Shown here: piece by piece, positions 24,140-35,090 of the stretch | Position numbering within the stretch: position 1 is the first letter of the stretch | Layout of the letters: each line of letters begins with the position of its first letter | Origin: Hofstenia miamia | Taxonomy: Eukaryota > Xenacoelomorpha > Acoela > Hofsteniidae | Length of the DNA: 64,000 bases | Direction: 5' to 3' | Assembly (NCBI GenBank): GCA_900660155.1 | Contig: CABFPE010000126.1 | Coordinates: forward strand, 855,300 to 919,299 | Program-made: the position numbers and the translations under genes | Notes under the pieces: model-generated | Database searches by the model: none | Told to the model about the DNA's origin: nothing | What the model saw: only the letters and a program-made list of their open reading frames with translations

Positions 24140-24860
24140 AGAAAGCCATGCTTAAATATAATAACTACAGGTCTCACCTAACCGCATGCAGCCATTATTA
24201 AGGCTGACTAAGAAACTGTGTTTTTTGTTGGCCGTAGGCATTAAGTAAACTAATGCCCATATTCCACAGCTTTTGTCTAGCATTGATGAGCCCCCGTTGC
24301 AGGGTTGGTATGCTTTAACCATGATCTGTTTAAAACATGTTTTAAACACTGTTTAAAACAACTGTTTTTTACAATGTTTTTTTTAAAATATTTTTTTTCA
24401 AATTTATTTAGTACTTCTTAGAAAATTGAAAAAATAATTTTTTTGTTTAGTTTATTCTTACTTTTATAACCTATTTTATACCTCAAAATCCGTTAAATCT
24501 GCGTTTATGTGCATGCGACGAAAAATAAATGTTGATATGTTTATCATAATTCAATGTTTGCTACTATATACATTTTCAGTAAAATTTTAGTACGCTGACT
24601 TGTCTAAGAGCAAAAAGACATTGTTTTAAATGTTTAAAACGTTTTAAACGTTTAAAACGTTTTTTTTTGTTAAAAAATACACTTTTTGGCCAACCCTGAC
24701 AATTTGCATAGCAGACTCATAAACACGTTCAGCCAGAGGCTGCGTGTTGTGCACATAACACAGTATGAGCTTGTCTGGTTTACCTCTAATAACCTCTTCA
24801 GCCGCTAAAATAGTCTAAAGCTCTATACCCATACCCATTCCCAACATTCTTATACAAATG
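24140..24860 (-). pseudogene. Unidentified coding-like segment interrupted by a hAT-type insertion
   Basis: On the minus strand a clean frame reads ILAAEEVIRGKPDKLILCYV then HNTQPLAERVYESAMQI (about 24830-24710). After the 24300-24698 insertion, another reads QRGLINARQKLWNMGISLL then NAYGQQKTQFLSQP and a stop (about 24300-24200). Base composition is less AT-rich than the surroundings. This looks like one former coding region, host exon, retrocopy or transposon, split by the insertion. The family is not recognised. Joining across the insertion is inference, because no target duplication marks it. Confidence 0.35.
24300..24698. mobile_element. Miniature hAT-type element with GTTTAAAAC subterminal repeats
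   Basis: The 9-bp terminal inverted repeat CAGGGTTGG (24300-24308) / CCAACCCTG (24690-24698) is perfect. GTTTAAAAC-type motifs cluster near both ends (about 24328-24372 and 24625-24662), resembling hAT subterminal binding sites. The flanking octamers do not match. Non-coding, 399 bp. Confidence 0.6.
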
Positions 24861-25560
24861 TAATAGAGAGAATTGCTAACAGCAAAGCAAAGTGTTAATG
24901 ATGATGTTGATTTGGCGGTAAATAAATTACAACGGAATTATTGGAAGTCTTAATATTTTTATATTGCATTTTTTATAAAATATTTAAAATTTTTCAGCTG
25001 CCAAATAAAATATTTAAGTTTGTTTCTAAATAATAAAAATTTGGAAGAAATTATTTCTGAATGAAATTTTAGTAGATCAGAATTCTTTGTTTAGAAGAAT
25101 GTCTGTATGCTCAGGATTATGGGGAGTAATTTCTTCTGTTAAGCAGAAAATGCGCATCTATAAATCTATCTTATTATGAATTATTGTAAATAAATTATAC
25201 ATTTTTCAATAATATTTTGAATTGTTTTGACAATTACTCATTTCACACACCTGTTTGCATGCATTCTTGAATATACATAGACATGTCTACTGCTGACCAA
25301 AATTTTCCAAATTCCTCGATTCTATAATTTTGTTTGTTATTTTCTGTGAAAATCTCCAGAATTAAAATTGAGTTTTCTCTGTGAATTATAGCAACAGATG
25401 ATGAGCCTGGTCAATCTAATACATTAATCTTCTTGGCGTAATTTTAATGTGCTCTAAATATTAAATAAATGTATAGCAGCACGCCCTAGCCTCAGCCTCT
25501 GCAATATTGGGGGGGGGGGGTGTGATTGTGATGATTTTTAGCTTAGAAAAACACAGCGTG
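24861..25560. other. AT-rich spacer with a 12-G run
   Basis: A run of 12 G (25509-25520) stands out. No coding frame or terminal repeats were recognised. Confidence 0.4.
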
Positions 25561-25599
25561 GTGAATTTTTTGTTTCTGCAAAAAGTAACAATGAAAAAA

Positions 25600-26032
25600 A
25601 TGGCAGCACAACTATCTGAAGCCCACTGAGAAGAGAGCACAGCACAGCATCATTACTCTGAAAAAGTGGATGCTGGAATTAAGGATGAAATTAGTACTTG
25701 AAGGTTCATTGAAATCAGAGATGATACATGTCCTGATACATACACGAAAATGCTCTTATTCTCTCCTCAAATATTGCTCAAGATGTTTTACAGACTCTGG
25801 GATCACCAAACTTGCTCACCCTTTGTACAGCCCAGATCTCGCTCCAGGCGATATCTTACTTAAAGGATAAGCAGTTTGATAATGTGAGTCAGCTCCTATA
25901 GATGACGCAAGCACATTTGTTCACGAAAAATCAACTGAATGTTACCAGTCTGAGTTTATTGAGTTTCTCAGAAGATGGAGGGTTTGTGTTTAGAAAGAAC
26001 GCTATTTTGAAAAATAATACTGTATTGTTACT
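25600..26032 (+). pseudogene. Mariner transposase C-terminal relic
   Basis: The plus-strand frame at 25670-25870 contains CFTDSGITKLAHPLYSPDLA followed by PGDILLKG. This matches the mariner block HPPYSPDLAPSDFFLF, with the D of GDILL at the third catalytic position. In another frame follow FVHEKSTECYQSEFIEFLRR and KERYFEK, the family's usual ending (F...I..L..RW..CI...G.YFE). The frame is disrupted more than once. Just past its end a Tc1-like element begins at a TA. Confidence 0.75.
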
Positions 26033-26880
26033 TACAGTGGCGCCAAAAAGAAAGTCCGCACTCTTCTTTTTTGAAGAAAAGCTACTTTAATCTAAATTAA
26101 ATGTAACTGTTTAAATAACGCATATCTCCTTGGATTCACCTTTGTTCCTCAAAAATTTTGTCTGTTAATATTTGAATTTTTGTACCATTCCGTGCGTATT
26201 AACTTCATTTTAAAAGTTAACTTCAAAATGAAATTTCGCATAATGGATAATTAATATACAAATGTAGTAACTTTAGAACACCAATGATATACAAGTACAA
26301 CAGAAAGACAATAAAAAGTGAATATTTAGTAGCATGGCCTTTCTTTAATTTCAAAGCCCGAAAACTTTTGGGCATTCCTTGAATTTGTCTGCAGACAAAG
26401 CTCCGGTGAAATGCCATCCCACTTCTTAATTGTTGTCCAAATATTTTCCAGGTTTGAAACATTATCATTGCGTATCTGTTGCTTAATGTGATCCCATTCG
26501 TTTTCTATGGGATTGAAATTTGTAGATTTTACAAGACAATCTAACTATGGAATGCTATGCTCTTCACGGAGACCTCTTGACATTGCCAGTTGTATGAGTG
26601 GCAGTATTATCTGCATGAAGATGGTATTATCATCCAAATTCTGGCCAACATTTGGTAGAAATTTACTGTCAAGAAATCAATATGTACTTCACCGAAATTC
26701 TTCTACCTCGCAAGCGAACTATAGGGCTTGGATGACTGTCACTAATAACTCCCTACACCATAACTGAACATCCACCACCGTGCAGCATCCAGGATGAAAT
26801 TCCTCACCATTCCTTTGACGGACTCGCTGCCTACCATCACTGCTAAGCCTATTGAGCTTGCTTTCCTCGTTAAGGGCCTG
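26033..26880 (-). mobile_element. Tc1-like DNA transposon, 3' end and decayed transposase
   Basis: TA at 26033-26034 is followed by CAGTGGCGCCAAAAAGAAAG, a typical Tc1 terminal repeat. Minus-strand transposase pieces run toward it. They are NEESKLNRLSSDGRQRVRQR and NGEEFHPGCC (about 26880-26790), then NTIFMQ (compare FMQDNA), then NPIENEWDHIKQQIRNDNVS (about 26510-26450; the E after NPI is the third catalytic residue of the DDE triad), then MPKSFRALKLKKGHATKY at the C-terminus (about 26375-26325). Frames change several times. The opposite terminal repeat is absent; the element stops near 26880, where a different repeat begins. Confidence 0.8.
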
Positions 26881-27035
26881 TCTTAGCTACGCGATTTAAT
26901 CGGACCGATTACATCGTGAAGTTAGACGCAGCCCCAACTTTATCGCGTGAAATGTTTTGGAGCTCGGTCTTAATTACACAATTTAATCGGCCCGACTTTT
27001 TCTTAACTACCTATAAAATCGGCCCGACATTTTGA
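26875..27035. repeat. Three-fold short direct repeat around TTAATCGGCCCGA
   Basis: TCTTAGCTACGCGATTTAAT (26881), TCTTAATTACACAATTTAAT (26968) and TCTTAACTACCTATAAAATC (27001) are each followed by CGG(A/C)CCGA. The GC-rich palindromic core (TCGGNCCGA) is unusual here. It may be one end of a DNA transposon with subterminal repeats. No partner end was found. Confidence 0.55.
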
Positions 27036-27400
27036 ATTTATGCAGTGAAATATAAATTATTAATTGATTTCAGACTTAAATATTTAAATAAATATTGTTA
27101 AGTTTGCATAGACAAGATTTAATGTATGAACGTTTTGGGTTTGATATTTAGTAAAATATGTAAATATTTTTTTCATATTGATTTGAAGGAATTTATAATT
27201 GTTATTTATTTAATACTGCCGACACTTAAAAATTATTAGCATGATCTACAATGGCTGTAATTGATAGGAGACAAAACAGAAATAATGCATCTATATTGTT
27301 TGCGGATTGTGTAAATTTTTTTTGGATTTCAGTATAATGCATGTATGTTTTAGTAATATATTTATTAATTTTTATATTTTAAATCATTTTATGTATGTTT

Positions 27401-27431
<31 letters not shown>

Positions 27432-27759
27432 CGAATGACTGTTATTTCTTACGAAATCCTAATAACAAGAATCAACGTTCTTCAGTAATATACTTATAGT
27501 AATTAGTAACGCGTTATCATTGAAAATATTCCTTATGCATTACTTCTAGGCTCTTATTTCGCTAGAGTGTTCATTAACGACTATTGTAATATTTTTCCAA
27601 CTTTTTCAATTATATAGTAAATATGGATAGAAATATTCAAATATATGATTTGATTTTGATTTATGTATTGAATACACAACACATTCTTAGTATAAGTCTC
27701 AGTTAAGATTTAAAGATTAAAAAATTGCATAAGTGTGAAAAATATTAAGTGCGAGTAGG
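27036..27759. other. AT-rich spacer with (TA)n at 27404-27431
   Basis: A TA microsatellite is the only recognisable feature. Confidence 0.5.
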
Positions 27760-29110
27760 GTTCCATGAGGATCTACCATGCGCAACAGTGTGCTGAGGAG
27801 AAAACCTCACAGCACCACTAGCCACTAGTCATAAAGAGTTCCTAAACTGCCTCCACGTGGACCTGGATAGCTATTTGAGGTGTCAAAATTTGCACAATCC
27901 TAGTACGGGCCATGCGTGGTTGCTTTGTATGACTAATTAAATGTCGCCTTTTAAGGATGAAGCTGAAATGGGAACGAGAATTAAAGCAAAGAGAATAAGG
28001 TTACCTCAAGGACGATGGGGACACAGAGCTGCAGCACATGCAGACTCGTACAACTACCGCATCGCCCTTCTCAATGCTCGAACTCTCAACGACAGGTATA
28101 ACCTTGAATCATTAGTTAACACTATGATCTCAAGAGGCTTGGACATGGTTTTGTTGTGCTAGACTCACCTAAGCGTTGAGGTGGCTATGGTTGTGTCACA
28201 TGGTTACTGTCTTTACCGTATAGCTCACGGGACAAAGGCAACGGATAGAGTTGGTTTCTTAGTTTACCTCAGGCTAGCTGATTGTAACCCCAGCTTTATG
28301 CCTTCTCCCCTAGAACGGCAATGCTGTCTTTCAGAAATGGTCTTTTTCAGGCTTACGTGACTTCAATGTTACCTACGCAACAACAGAAAGCAATTCTACC
28401 AGGAAAGATTTAGCTGAGTTCTACAGCAATCTCAACAAGGTAATACTAAGTGCCAATCAAACAGTTAATTCTTTTTGGCAGGGGACTTTAACTGTAGAAT
28501 AGGCAAATCCATGAACTCTATCCCAGGGGTGATTGGACAATTTGCCACTTCAGATCATAATTGACCGAACGCTGATACGCTGGTACACTTCATAGTTGAC
28601 CGGAAGCTAGCTTTGGCAAATACATTCTTCAAGCACAAGTGGGTGCATAGTACCTCATGGACTCATCCAGGTCCAGGTAGGTGGGCTTTATTGGACTATT
28701 TTATAGTTCCAACAAAATAATGAAGAGCTTTGCGAGGTATAGATCTTGACTTCAACATGACATGATGATCATGGATCTTCTGCCTTTTACCAAAAAGGCA
28801 AAAGGCGCAGTAAGCGTCTTAAGGATTGCTGCAGTAGGAACAGTCGACAAACTACGGGCACGCAACCCTAGTGTCTCTCCTACAATTTCCGTTCGTAAGG
28901 GATGCCTATGAAGCAAGTCTTAGGCAACTTTTGGCAAAAGCGGAACTCGGATACGAACACACGGTTGATTGCATGCAAAGTGCACTAAAAACCCTTCCTC
29001 AGAATTTTCAAATTCCGAAAGTAGACCCCAGTGAACTCAAATTTCCATCTAATTGTGTCCTCATTACAAGTTTTGTTTTCAACCTATACCCTTGTGAAAG
29101 GACTCGCTAA
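27760..29110 (+). mobile_element. LINE remnant with AP-endonuclease (EEP) domain
   Basis: The frame from 27941 reads NYRIALLNARTLNDRYNLES and RGLDMVLLC, the first block of a LINE endonuclease (I.TWNVRTL...L...LK...IDIL.LQET). Later pieces are FLAGDFNCRIG (GDFN motif, about 28470), FATSDHN, NADTLVHFIVDRKLALANTF, STSWTHPGPGRWALLDYFIV (the T.W..P......DYIL block, about 28650-28710) and a following linker to about 29110. Stops and frameshifts are frequent. The RT is absent. The 5' part (27760-27940) is relatively GC-rich and may be the element's leader. RTE/CraTA or L2-like families are the nearest remembered match. Confidence 0.8.
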
Positions 29111-29455
29111 AAATATACATGAAATGTAAAAATATCAAAATTTTGGTAAACACAAATTTTTTTATGACTAAACTCCGAAGTTTCAGTAAACTTTGACATT
29201 CGATATTTGCAAAAATCAGATTACACTGATCAAATCTACATACACTTTGCAATATGAATTCTTAGAAAATTCTAATATAATGTATAATGAATATAAGTTC
29301 TGTGCGTTCCAATATACTTTAACCGCATAAACCAGACCGGATTTCCGCTTAACTTAAACGGTTTCAAACGATTTTTACTGGATTTTTATCCATTAGCGTT
29401 TGCTTGCTTACGTACATCTAAAGTCATATTCAATTTACAAAAAAAATTTAGTCTA

Positions 29456-29615
29456 TTATATATATATATATATATACAGTATATATTTTATTTCAATAGC
29501 TTTATATTCTGCGTGAATATTTTCACTTTACAAAGTATATATATACATTATTTACAAATTACATACATACAGATATACAATAAAAAATGCACACAAATTT
29601 ACTTACAAAAAATAT

Positions 29616-29650
<35 letters not shown>
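29456..29650 (-). mobile_element. Inverted LINE 3'-tail fragment with (TA)n runs
   Basis: Read on the minus strand, GTATGTAATTTGTAAATAAT, then a TA run, then CTTTGTA repeats the tail of the LINE ending at 17240. TA runs lie at 29456-29476 and 29620-29650. It carries no coding part, so it is a severely 5'-truncated insertion. Confidence 0.6.
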
Positions 29651-29653
<3 letters not shown>

Positions 29654-30189
29654 AAAGGGAAAATTTTCAGAGTTTGTGCTTAAAAATGCACCTATTTATA
29701 ATGAATTTTATCTTTATCCTTGAGTAACAATAAGTAGCGAAAGCATTAATTTTAAAGATTAGTGTGATTACGAGGTTTTCATAAAAGCGACCTAGCTTCA
29801 ACTCTCTTAGATGCCTTTTAAAGAAGTATATTTTCATATATTTGAAATGTTAGTGTCGATGTTGAGAAATTTCTTTCGAATCTCACTTATATTCTTTAGC
29901 CACAACTTCAAGTATATTTGTGCTTCATTTAAAATATCAAGTAATAATTTCAACTAATGTCGTCTCGTAAGTCCTGAAAATTTTCAAAATGTTTTCTGTT
30001 TTACGCAAGTTTTACAAATTGTATATGCCATTGTAGTGCTATGTTATTGACAATGGTGTTTCCATTGAAACAATAAACAATAACGTATATTTTCTAGTTA
30101 GGAAGTACAATGAGGCTGGTTTAATATTAATTCGATTTTAGTTTAATTTCTATTTTTAATTATAACTACGGTGGAAAATCAGTTTGATG
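29651..30189. other. AT-rich spacer
   Basis: Nothing recognised. Confidence 0.4.
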
Positions 30190-30382
30190 CACCTGTAATT
30201 TATTGCAAATTAACATGTAGAAATAATAAAATTTTGAAGTTATTTTCTGCAGTGAGTACTTGCCGTACGTCCTGAATAATATTCTCAGCGTTCAACCACG
30301 ATTCACTAGGCACACCAGTAGCGAGTATTGATAGACAGCGAGTTTGTGTTACAACGGAAACGAAGAATGGCAATTTCTTCAT
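30190..30382 (-). pseudogene. hAT transposase C-terminal dimerisation-domain relic
   Basis: The minus-strand frame reads RCLSILATGVPSESWLNAEN, then IIQDVRQVLTAENNFKILLF, then LHVNL. This aligns with the hATC signature YLSIPATSVPSERVFSTAGN..T..R..LSPEN...L.FL..NL. The normally conserved SER-x-FS core is altered here (SESWLN), consistent with decay. The rest of the transposase and the termini were not found. It is followed on the plus strand by a GAT microsatellite. Confidence 0.8.
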
Positions 30383-30519
30383 TATACCAGAGAATCATTC
30401 TTCAATGGCAACCTTGGTTGTGTCAAATATATTCTGATATGATTGCTGAACTCCGATTTGATTTAAAAAAATCCCGCTCGAGATTTTTTAATTACGATTT
30501 CGTCGAATGAATTCAAATT

Positions 30520-30520
30520 A

Positions 30521-30583
<63 letters not shown>

Positions 30584-30600
30584 GGCGATGATAATGATAA
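30520..30600. repeat. (GAT)n microsatellite
   Basis: About 27 units of GAT with a few interruptions near the right end. It creates serine-rich and aspartate-rich shadow frames. Confidence 0.95.
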
Positions 30601-31124
30601 TTTCCCATCAAGGCGAGCATCATTGCTGTGTCTCCGAATAATCACAAAGTGTTGGGTGAAAATTGGGCATAGTTCGGCTTTCTATTGCTAATAATTTAAT
30701 AGCATTGCAAGCAAAAGTAGTTGCTTGAGCAATTATTTCAGTGCATCGGTTCTTTCACTTTAAAATTTTGACGTCGAATCAATTCGATTCTTACTGATTG
30801 CATTGAAATTTGGTGCAAATTTGATGCATTGCAATACCTAATTCTAGTGCTTATAAAAGGAATCATATACTGACGAAATTTCTCAAGAATTTTGCTTAAA
30901 ATTGCTGAGTTTAGCATACAAAATTGCAGACCCAATTTTGGATAATAATCTCCAGTATAGCATCTCCTTAAATTCCAATGCAAGAAAAGAGACCACCCAC
31001 TCTCTAATGCGTAGTGCATAAAAATTGAAAAATTCGAAATATTTTGATCCCTCACGAAAGATATTTTAGAAAATCACAAACTGATACAGAATTCATAGTA
31101 TCCTAGAACCCACATGTGTGTATA

Positions 31125-31185
31125 TTAGGGCCCTGAAAGCACTCGAAATTCGAGTAGAGTTCGAGTGCTCGAAACCAACTCGATA
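31125..31185. repeat. Solo hAT-like end with TCGAGT foldback
   Basis: TAGGGCCCTGAAAGCACTCG is followed by AAATTCGAGTAGAGTTCGAG and TGCTCGAAACCAACTCGA. GCACTCGAA and TTCGAGTGC form a 9-bp stem, and TCGAGT hexamers recur. The layout resembles the ends of the other hAT-type elements here, but no partner terminus was found. Confidence 0.4.
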
Positions 31186-32574
31186 ACAAATGGAATAGGA
31201 TCTATTTTTATACAATTTTTTGTGTAATGTAGAAGAGTCCATTCTTCTTTCACCATTTATCTCAAATTGGAAGCCATCAGGCTTGATTTCTCTAATCTAG
31301 CTTAACATCTTGTATTTCTGTCGTACATTTACAGTTATATCTAGTTTAGTATAAGGTGAAAAATAAGTCTAAATGTGTTTATAACTCCACCTGATCTCGT
31401 AAATATTATAAGAAAGTATTTTTAAAAATGCTCAAATAATGTTTTCCTATCAGTAAATTATAAACTTCAATAATTTCTTGCCGCTATGTACTTGCAAATA
31501 GATTTACAAACCATTAAGAATTTTATTAAATCAATTCTTAGCACTTACTGATAGTTATCAAAACTGTCAGTCAACTCTATGCAACAGAATCTCCAGAATT
31601 TCCCTCCAATTTTATTACAATATTTATAAAAAATAGAAAGCTAATCAACAAATTTTAGAAAATCAAATAATGAGATTCATTAGGTTTATGTACTGAAAGT
31701 TTCGCTTGGTCGTTTAGAAAATTTCTACCCTAACAGAATAAATATTTTTGAGCTGAGCTCTAACCACCTAAAATACCAAAAATATCCAGATAAATCTAGT
31801 AAATGGGAAACGACATTATTTGGGCCATTTTAACAGATTCATAATTTCATAATCAACTTCATTTCCTATGTAAAATTATTTTAAGTTTTCGCATAGAAAT
31901 ATTGCATGCACGCTATGATAGACTGTAATGGCTCTTGGCATCTAAGAAGATACGTTGTTATCGAAATAATTCTTCTTCGCATTGGATGGAGAAGCCAAGA
32001 ACAACAATTTAACATTTAAAATTAGTATGGAGTTAAATTCATTTCAACAATGAAAAAGGAGATGTTTATATAATATAGCATATCAAATTGTATTTTTATT
32101 AATATGATTAAATTTTGATTTAGTTAAATTTAAGATGGAATAATCCTAACTTATAAATAGGTAGTAGAACATTTAATCACCTTTCAATGTTTGAATATTA
32201 CGAATTAGTTTGGATTAGATAAAGAAGCAGAAATTAATGTGATTCCGATAGTAAAGTATTTCTCGAGACCTTAGTCTGCTTAATAAATGGGAAATCGCTT
32301 GTAAACATAATTTATTGACGTTTTGTAAACATTATCAATAACTCATTTGCATTTAATTAAGGCAAGACTTTAGCCAAGAGAATCTTAATATCCTGTGTAT
32401 ATTTGGCCTGAATTGAAAACGCTTAATTAAGCACCTTGACATAAAGGAACCGGAGTCAAATATTCTTTAGTAATTTCTTACTGCGTAAAATTCTAATAAC
32501 TGAATGAAATCTGCCGCTAGATGTCACTTCTGCTTTTATGGGAAGTTGATTCAAATTAGTTACCGTAATCTTCG
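31186..32574. other. AT-rich DNA upstream of the GPCR gene
   Basis: No coding frame or repeat was recognised. The GPCR promoter presumably lies in the right part, but no motif can be singled out. Confidence 0.45.
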
Positions 32575-33612
32575 ATGAAAGAGAACGAAATTGTAGAAAA
32601 CTATCTTCTATTTCAAAGTTGCTTAATTCTTCTATTATGGCCCTTTGGTGTTTTTGGGAATCTTCTGGTATTATACATTTACGTGAAGAAAAAAAGTAAA
32701 CTCAACTCTTTCACTTTTTTCATCATTGCAATTGGATTGACTGATTTACTATTTAATTTAACTGTTTTACCTTACAGCTTTTGCATTCGAGTTTTTAAAA
32801 AAGAGCCTTTCAATGATAACACTCTTAATAAAATGCTATTTTTGAATGGAAATCTTTTCTTCAATCTCTTTACAGTAGAACTATTTACTTTTGTGGCCAT
32901 CGAAAGAATTCGCTTGTTTACTGATACATTTCATGTTCTGCAGCAGAACACATTACTTCCATCAGTTTTGCTTTTCTTTGCTGCATTTTTCTTTAACACC
33001 GTATGTGTATTTTTCTCCTATTTTCTTTACATGCTGGAAGACACTCGTAAGAAGAGATCTTTAGAAATATACATGCTAGTAGTTGTACCAGCTTTAATCA
33101 TTCTTGGTACAATATTGGTATTTGTTCTCAATGTTTACTTGGTGTGGCTTGTTCGCAAAATGATCTATGAAAGAAAACTTTTAATGACAAACACTTCTAT
33201 CGTTAGAAGCGGTTCAACTGACAATCGCACTGCCAAACATGTGAAATTTGCAGAAGACCGGTCGATGATAATTGCTTTATTAGTGACTTCGTTTGTCTCG
33301 TGCGCCTTCACCTACATAAGAATTGAGCTAATTATAGAATTCTTCACTGGAAATCGCCTATTCAACCATGAGCATGTGCCATATCTGATTCGCATTGCCG
33401 GTGATATTATTCCATATGGCATAAATACATTAAACTATTCCGTCAACCCAGTCATTTATGCAATCATGTCGAGCTCCTTCCGCCATGATGTCAAATGCAT
33501 CTTCAGACGTATAACACCTTCTAATAAAAAAACTAGGTACTCTTACAGCAAACAGTACAATTCGAGAAAAGTCAGTCAATCTCAAAGTCAGACACAAGAT
33601 ACTAGAACTTGA
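32575..33612 (+). CDS. Single-exon class A (rhodopsin-like) G-protein-coupled receptor, orphan
   Basis: The frame is 345 residues; an in-frame TAA lies three codons before the ATG, so the start is firm. Seven hydrophobic segments fall at about 13-36, 48-70, 86-112, 128-153, 165-193, 228-257 and 271-299. Class A landmarks are GN (28-29) in TM1, D57 in IGLTDLL of TM2, ERI (110-112) in place of DRY at the end of TM3, P172 in TM5 and N287-x3-NPVIY (291-295) in TM7. A short helix 8 (SSFRHDVKCIF, possible palmitoylation at C308) and a basic, Ser/Gln-rich tail follow. The N-terminus is only about ten residues. The cysteine pair that normally links TM3 to extracellular loop 2 is absent, and the TM6 CWxP motif is missing. 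Intact length and motifs argue for a functional plasma-membrane receptor. The ligand is unknown; intronless lineage-specific receptors of this kind are common in non-bilaterian animals. Confidence 0.92.
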   Translation: MKENEIVENYLLFQSCLILLLWPFGVFGNLLVLYIYVKKKSKLNSFTFFIIAIGLTDLLFNLTVLPYSFCIRVFKKEPFNDNTLNKMLFLNGNLFFNLFTVELFTFVAIERIRLFTDTFHVLQQNTLLPSVLLFFAAFFFNTVCVFFSYFLYMLEDTRKKRSLEIYMLVVVPALIILGTILVFVLNVYLVWLVRKMIYERKLLMTNTSIVRSGSTDNRTAKHVKFAEDRSMIIALLVTSFVSCAFTYIRIELIIEFFTGNRLFNHEHVPYLIRIAGDIIPYGINTLNYSVNPVIYAIMSSSFRHDVKCIFRRITPSNKKTRYSYSKQYNSRKVSQSQSQTQDTRT

Positions 33613-33731
33613 GATGTCGATAGCATCTAGCATATCTAAGATGTGTTTTTGCAATGACCGACCATTTTCAAGGCAACTAAGTTAGAATTTAGGAACGAGT
33701 TTTTGTGTAATCTTCAAAATTTTTTCGTTCG

Positions 33732-33737
33732 AATAAA
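33732..33737 (+). promoter_or_regulatory. Candidate polyadenylation signal AATAAA
   Basis: The signal lies about 120 bases after the GPCR stop codon, a plausible site for 3' end formation. Chance matches are frequent in this composition. Confidence 0.45.
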
Positions 33738-33787
33738 AAATTGCCTAAAATCAAAATGTTGTATTTTGAAAGGATTTAAAAGAGAAA

Positions 33788-35053
33788 TCAATTCCATAAA
33801 TATTTACGATATATTTCATTGAATTTAGCAGGTTTAATTAAATAGGGTAAATTACTCTGATTACAGAAATAACTTTTGCAATAATCTGAAAAAATTGCTG
33901 TTTTTAAGTTTGATTTAAATTTTAAAACAATATTTTTTGGAATCCCGGTGGTTTCATCTATGTATTTTTTATATCTCATTATCACTAACTTGACTTTGAC
34001 TTCGATTGGGAAATGTTTTATTTGCAATTTGATGTGCGGCTTTGCGTTGCATGCGCTTGACAATGAACGCATTGGCATGTGTTTTTTCTGCGATATTATA
34101 AATTTTGTGGTGATGTAATTTATGAATTGTAAATCTGAGAATTCAATAAAGTTTTTCTTTTTGAGTTTCCGTTTAAGACTCATATATGTCTTTGTCAGGA
34201 TTCTTAAATACTTTTATTGTAGCCTGCAATGCAGTTGCTAATACAAGTAGGGAACAGTTTAATAAATAGCGTTAAGGAACATAAATTAAAATCCATAATC
34301 TCTGAAAAGCTGCATAAACAATCAATGCCTACATGTCAAATGCTAGAAATACGAAACAGCCGAGTGCATGAGGGGAGTATATAAAACTCTATTTTATGTA
34401 TCCTAGCAAAACGTGTAAAATACTGTAGCTAGTCACATGAAATAATCGTTAAGACAGATTATGTGATATCGGTTTATAGTTGCTTTTTATCTGTATCAAT
34501 ATTATGAGTTGTGGTAGTGCTACTGAAAGCAAATTTTCGAAATCCAGAGTTATCCTAAATTATGAAGCATTCAATTTCTTTTCTTGCGAATTTTCTCATG
34601 AGTTAAATTTGTTTTTGAGAGGAATTTCAATTACATTAATATATTTTTGGGTCTCATGTCTATATAGAGGTACAGTTTAAAAGAGACGTTGTCCTTTGCC
34701 TACAGAACAAGAAAATTAACGATGCTACAAAATTGTTTACACACTAATAAATGCTAACTTTTAAATATTTAATTTTCACTTAAGGTAAGACAATATTATG
34801 TTTTTGATATAAACTAGTTGATTCCAATAATACATTTTTCTCTTGAATCGCAAAAGAAGAACTAAATAATTAAACTCAACAGAAAATACTTCAAAAACTT
34901 TTATCATTGCTTTTGAATTCCCAAAATGTAATTAACAGAGACAATGATTGTAGACATTTTGAAATATTCTGCATTAATTCTTTAACCAAGGTGGTAAACA
35001 GATCACTGACATTCAATTAATAAACAAATTTAATGTAATTTTTTAAAGAATAA

Positions 35054-35090
<37 letters not shown>

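Noticed and set aside
30463-30645. Serine-rich 60-codon frame
   Set aside because: Encoded by the GAT microsatellite.
30738-31055. 105-codon minus-strand frame
   Set aside because: No domain recognised and chance-level length; kept out of the gene list.
33788-34183. 131-codon minus-strand frame
   Set aside because: No recognisable domain; with stops about one in thirteen codons, a frame near this length is plausible by chance in 64 kb on six frames.
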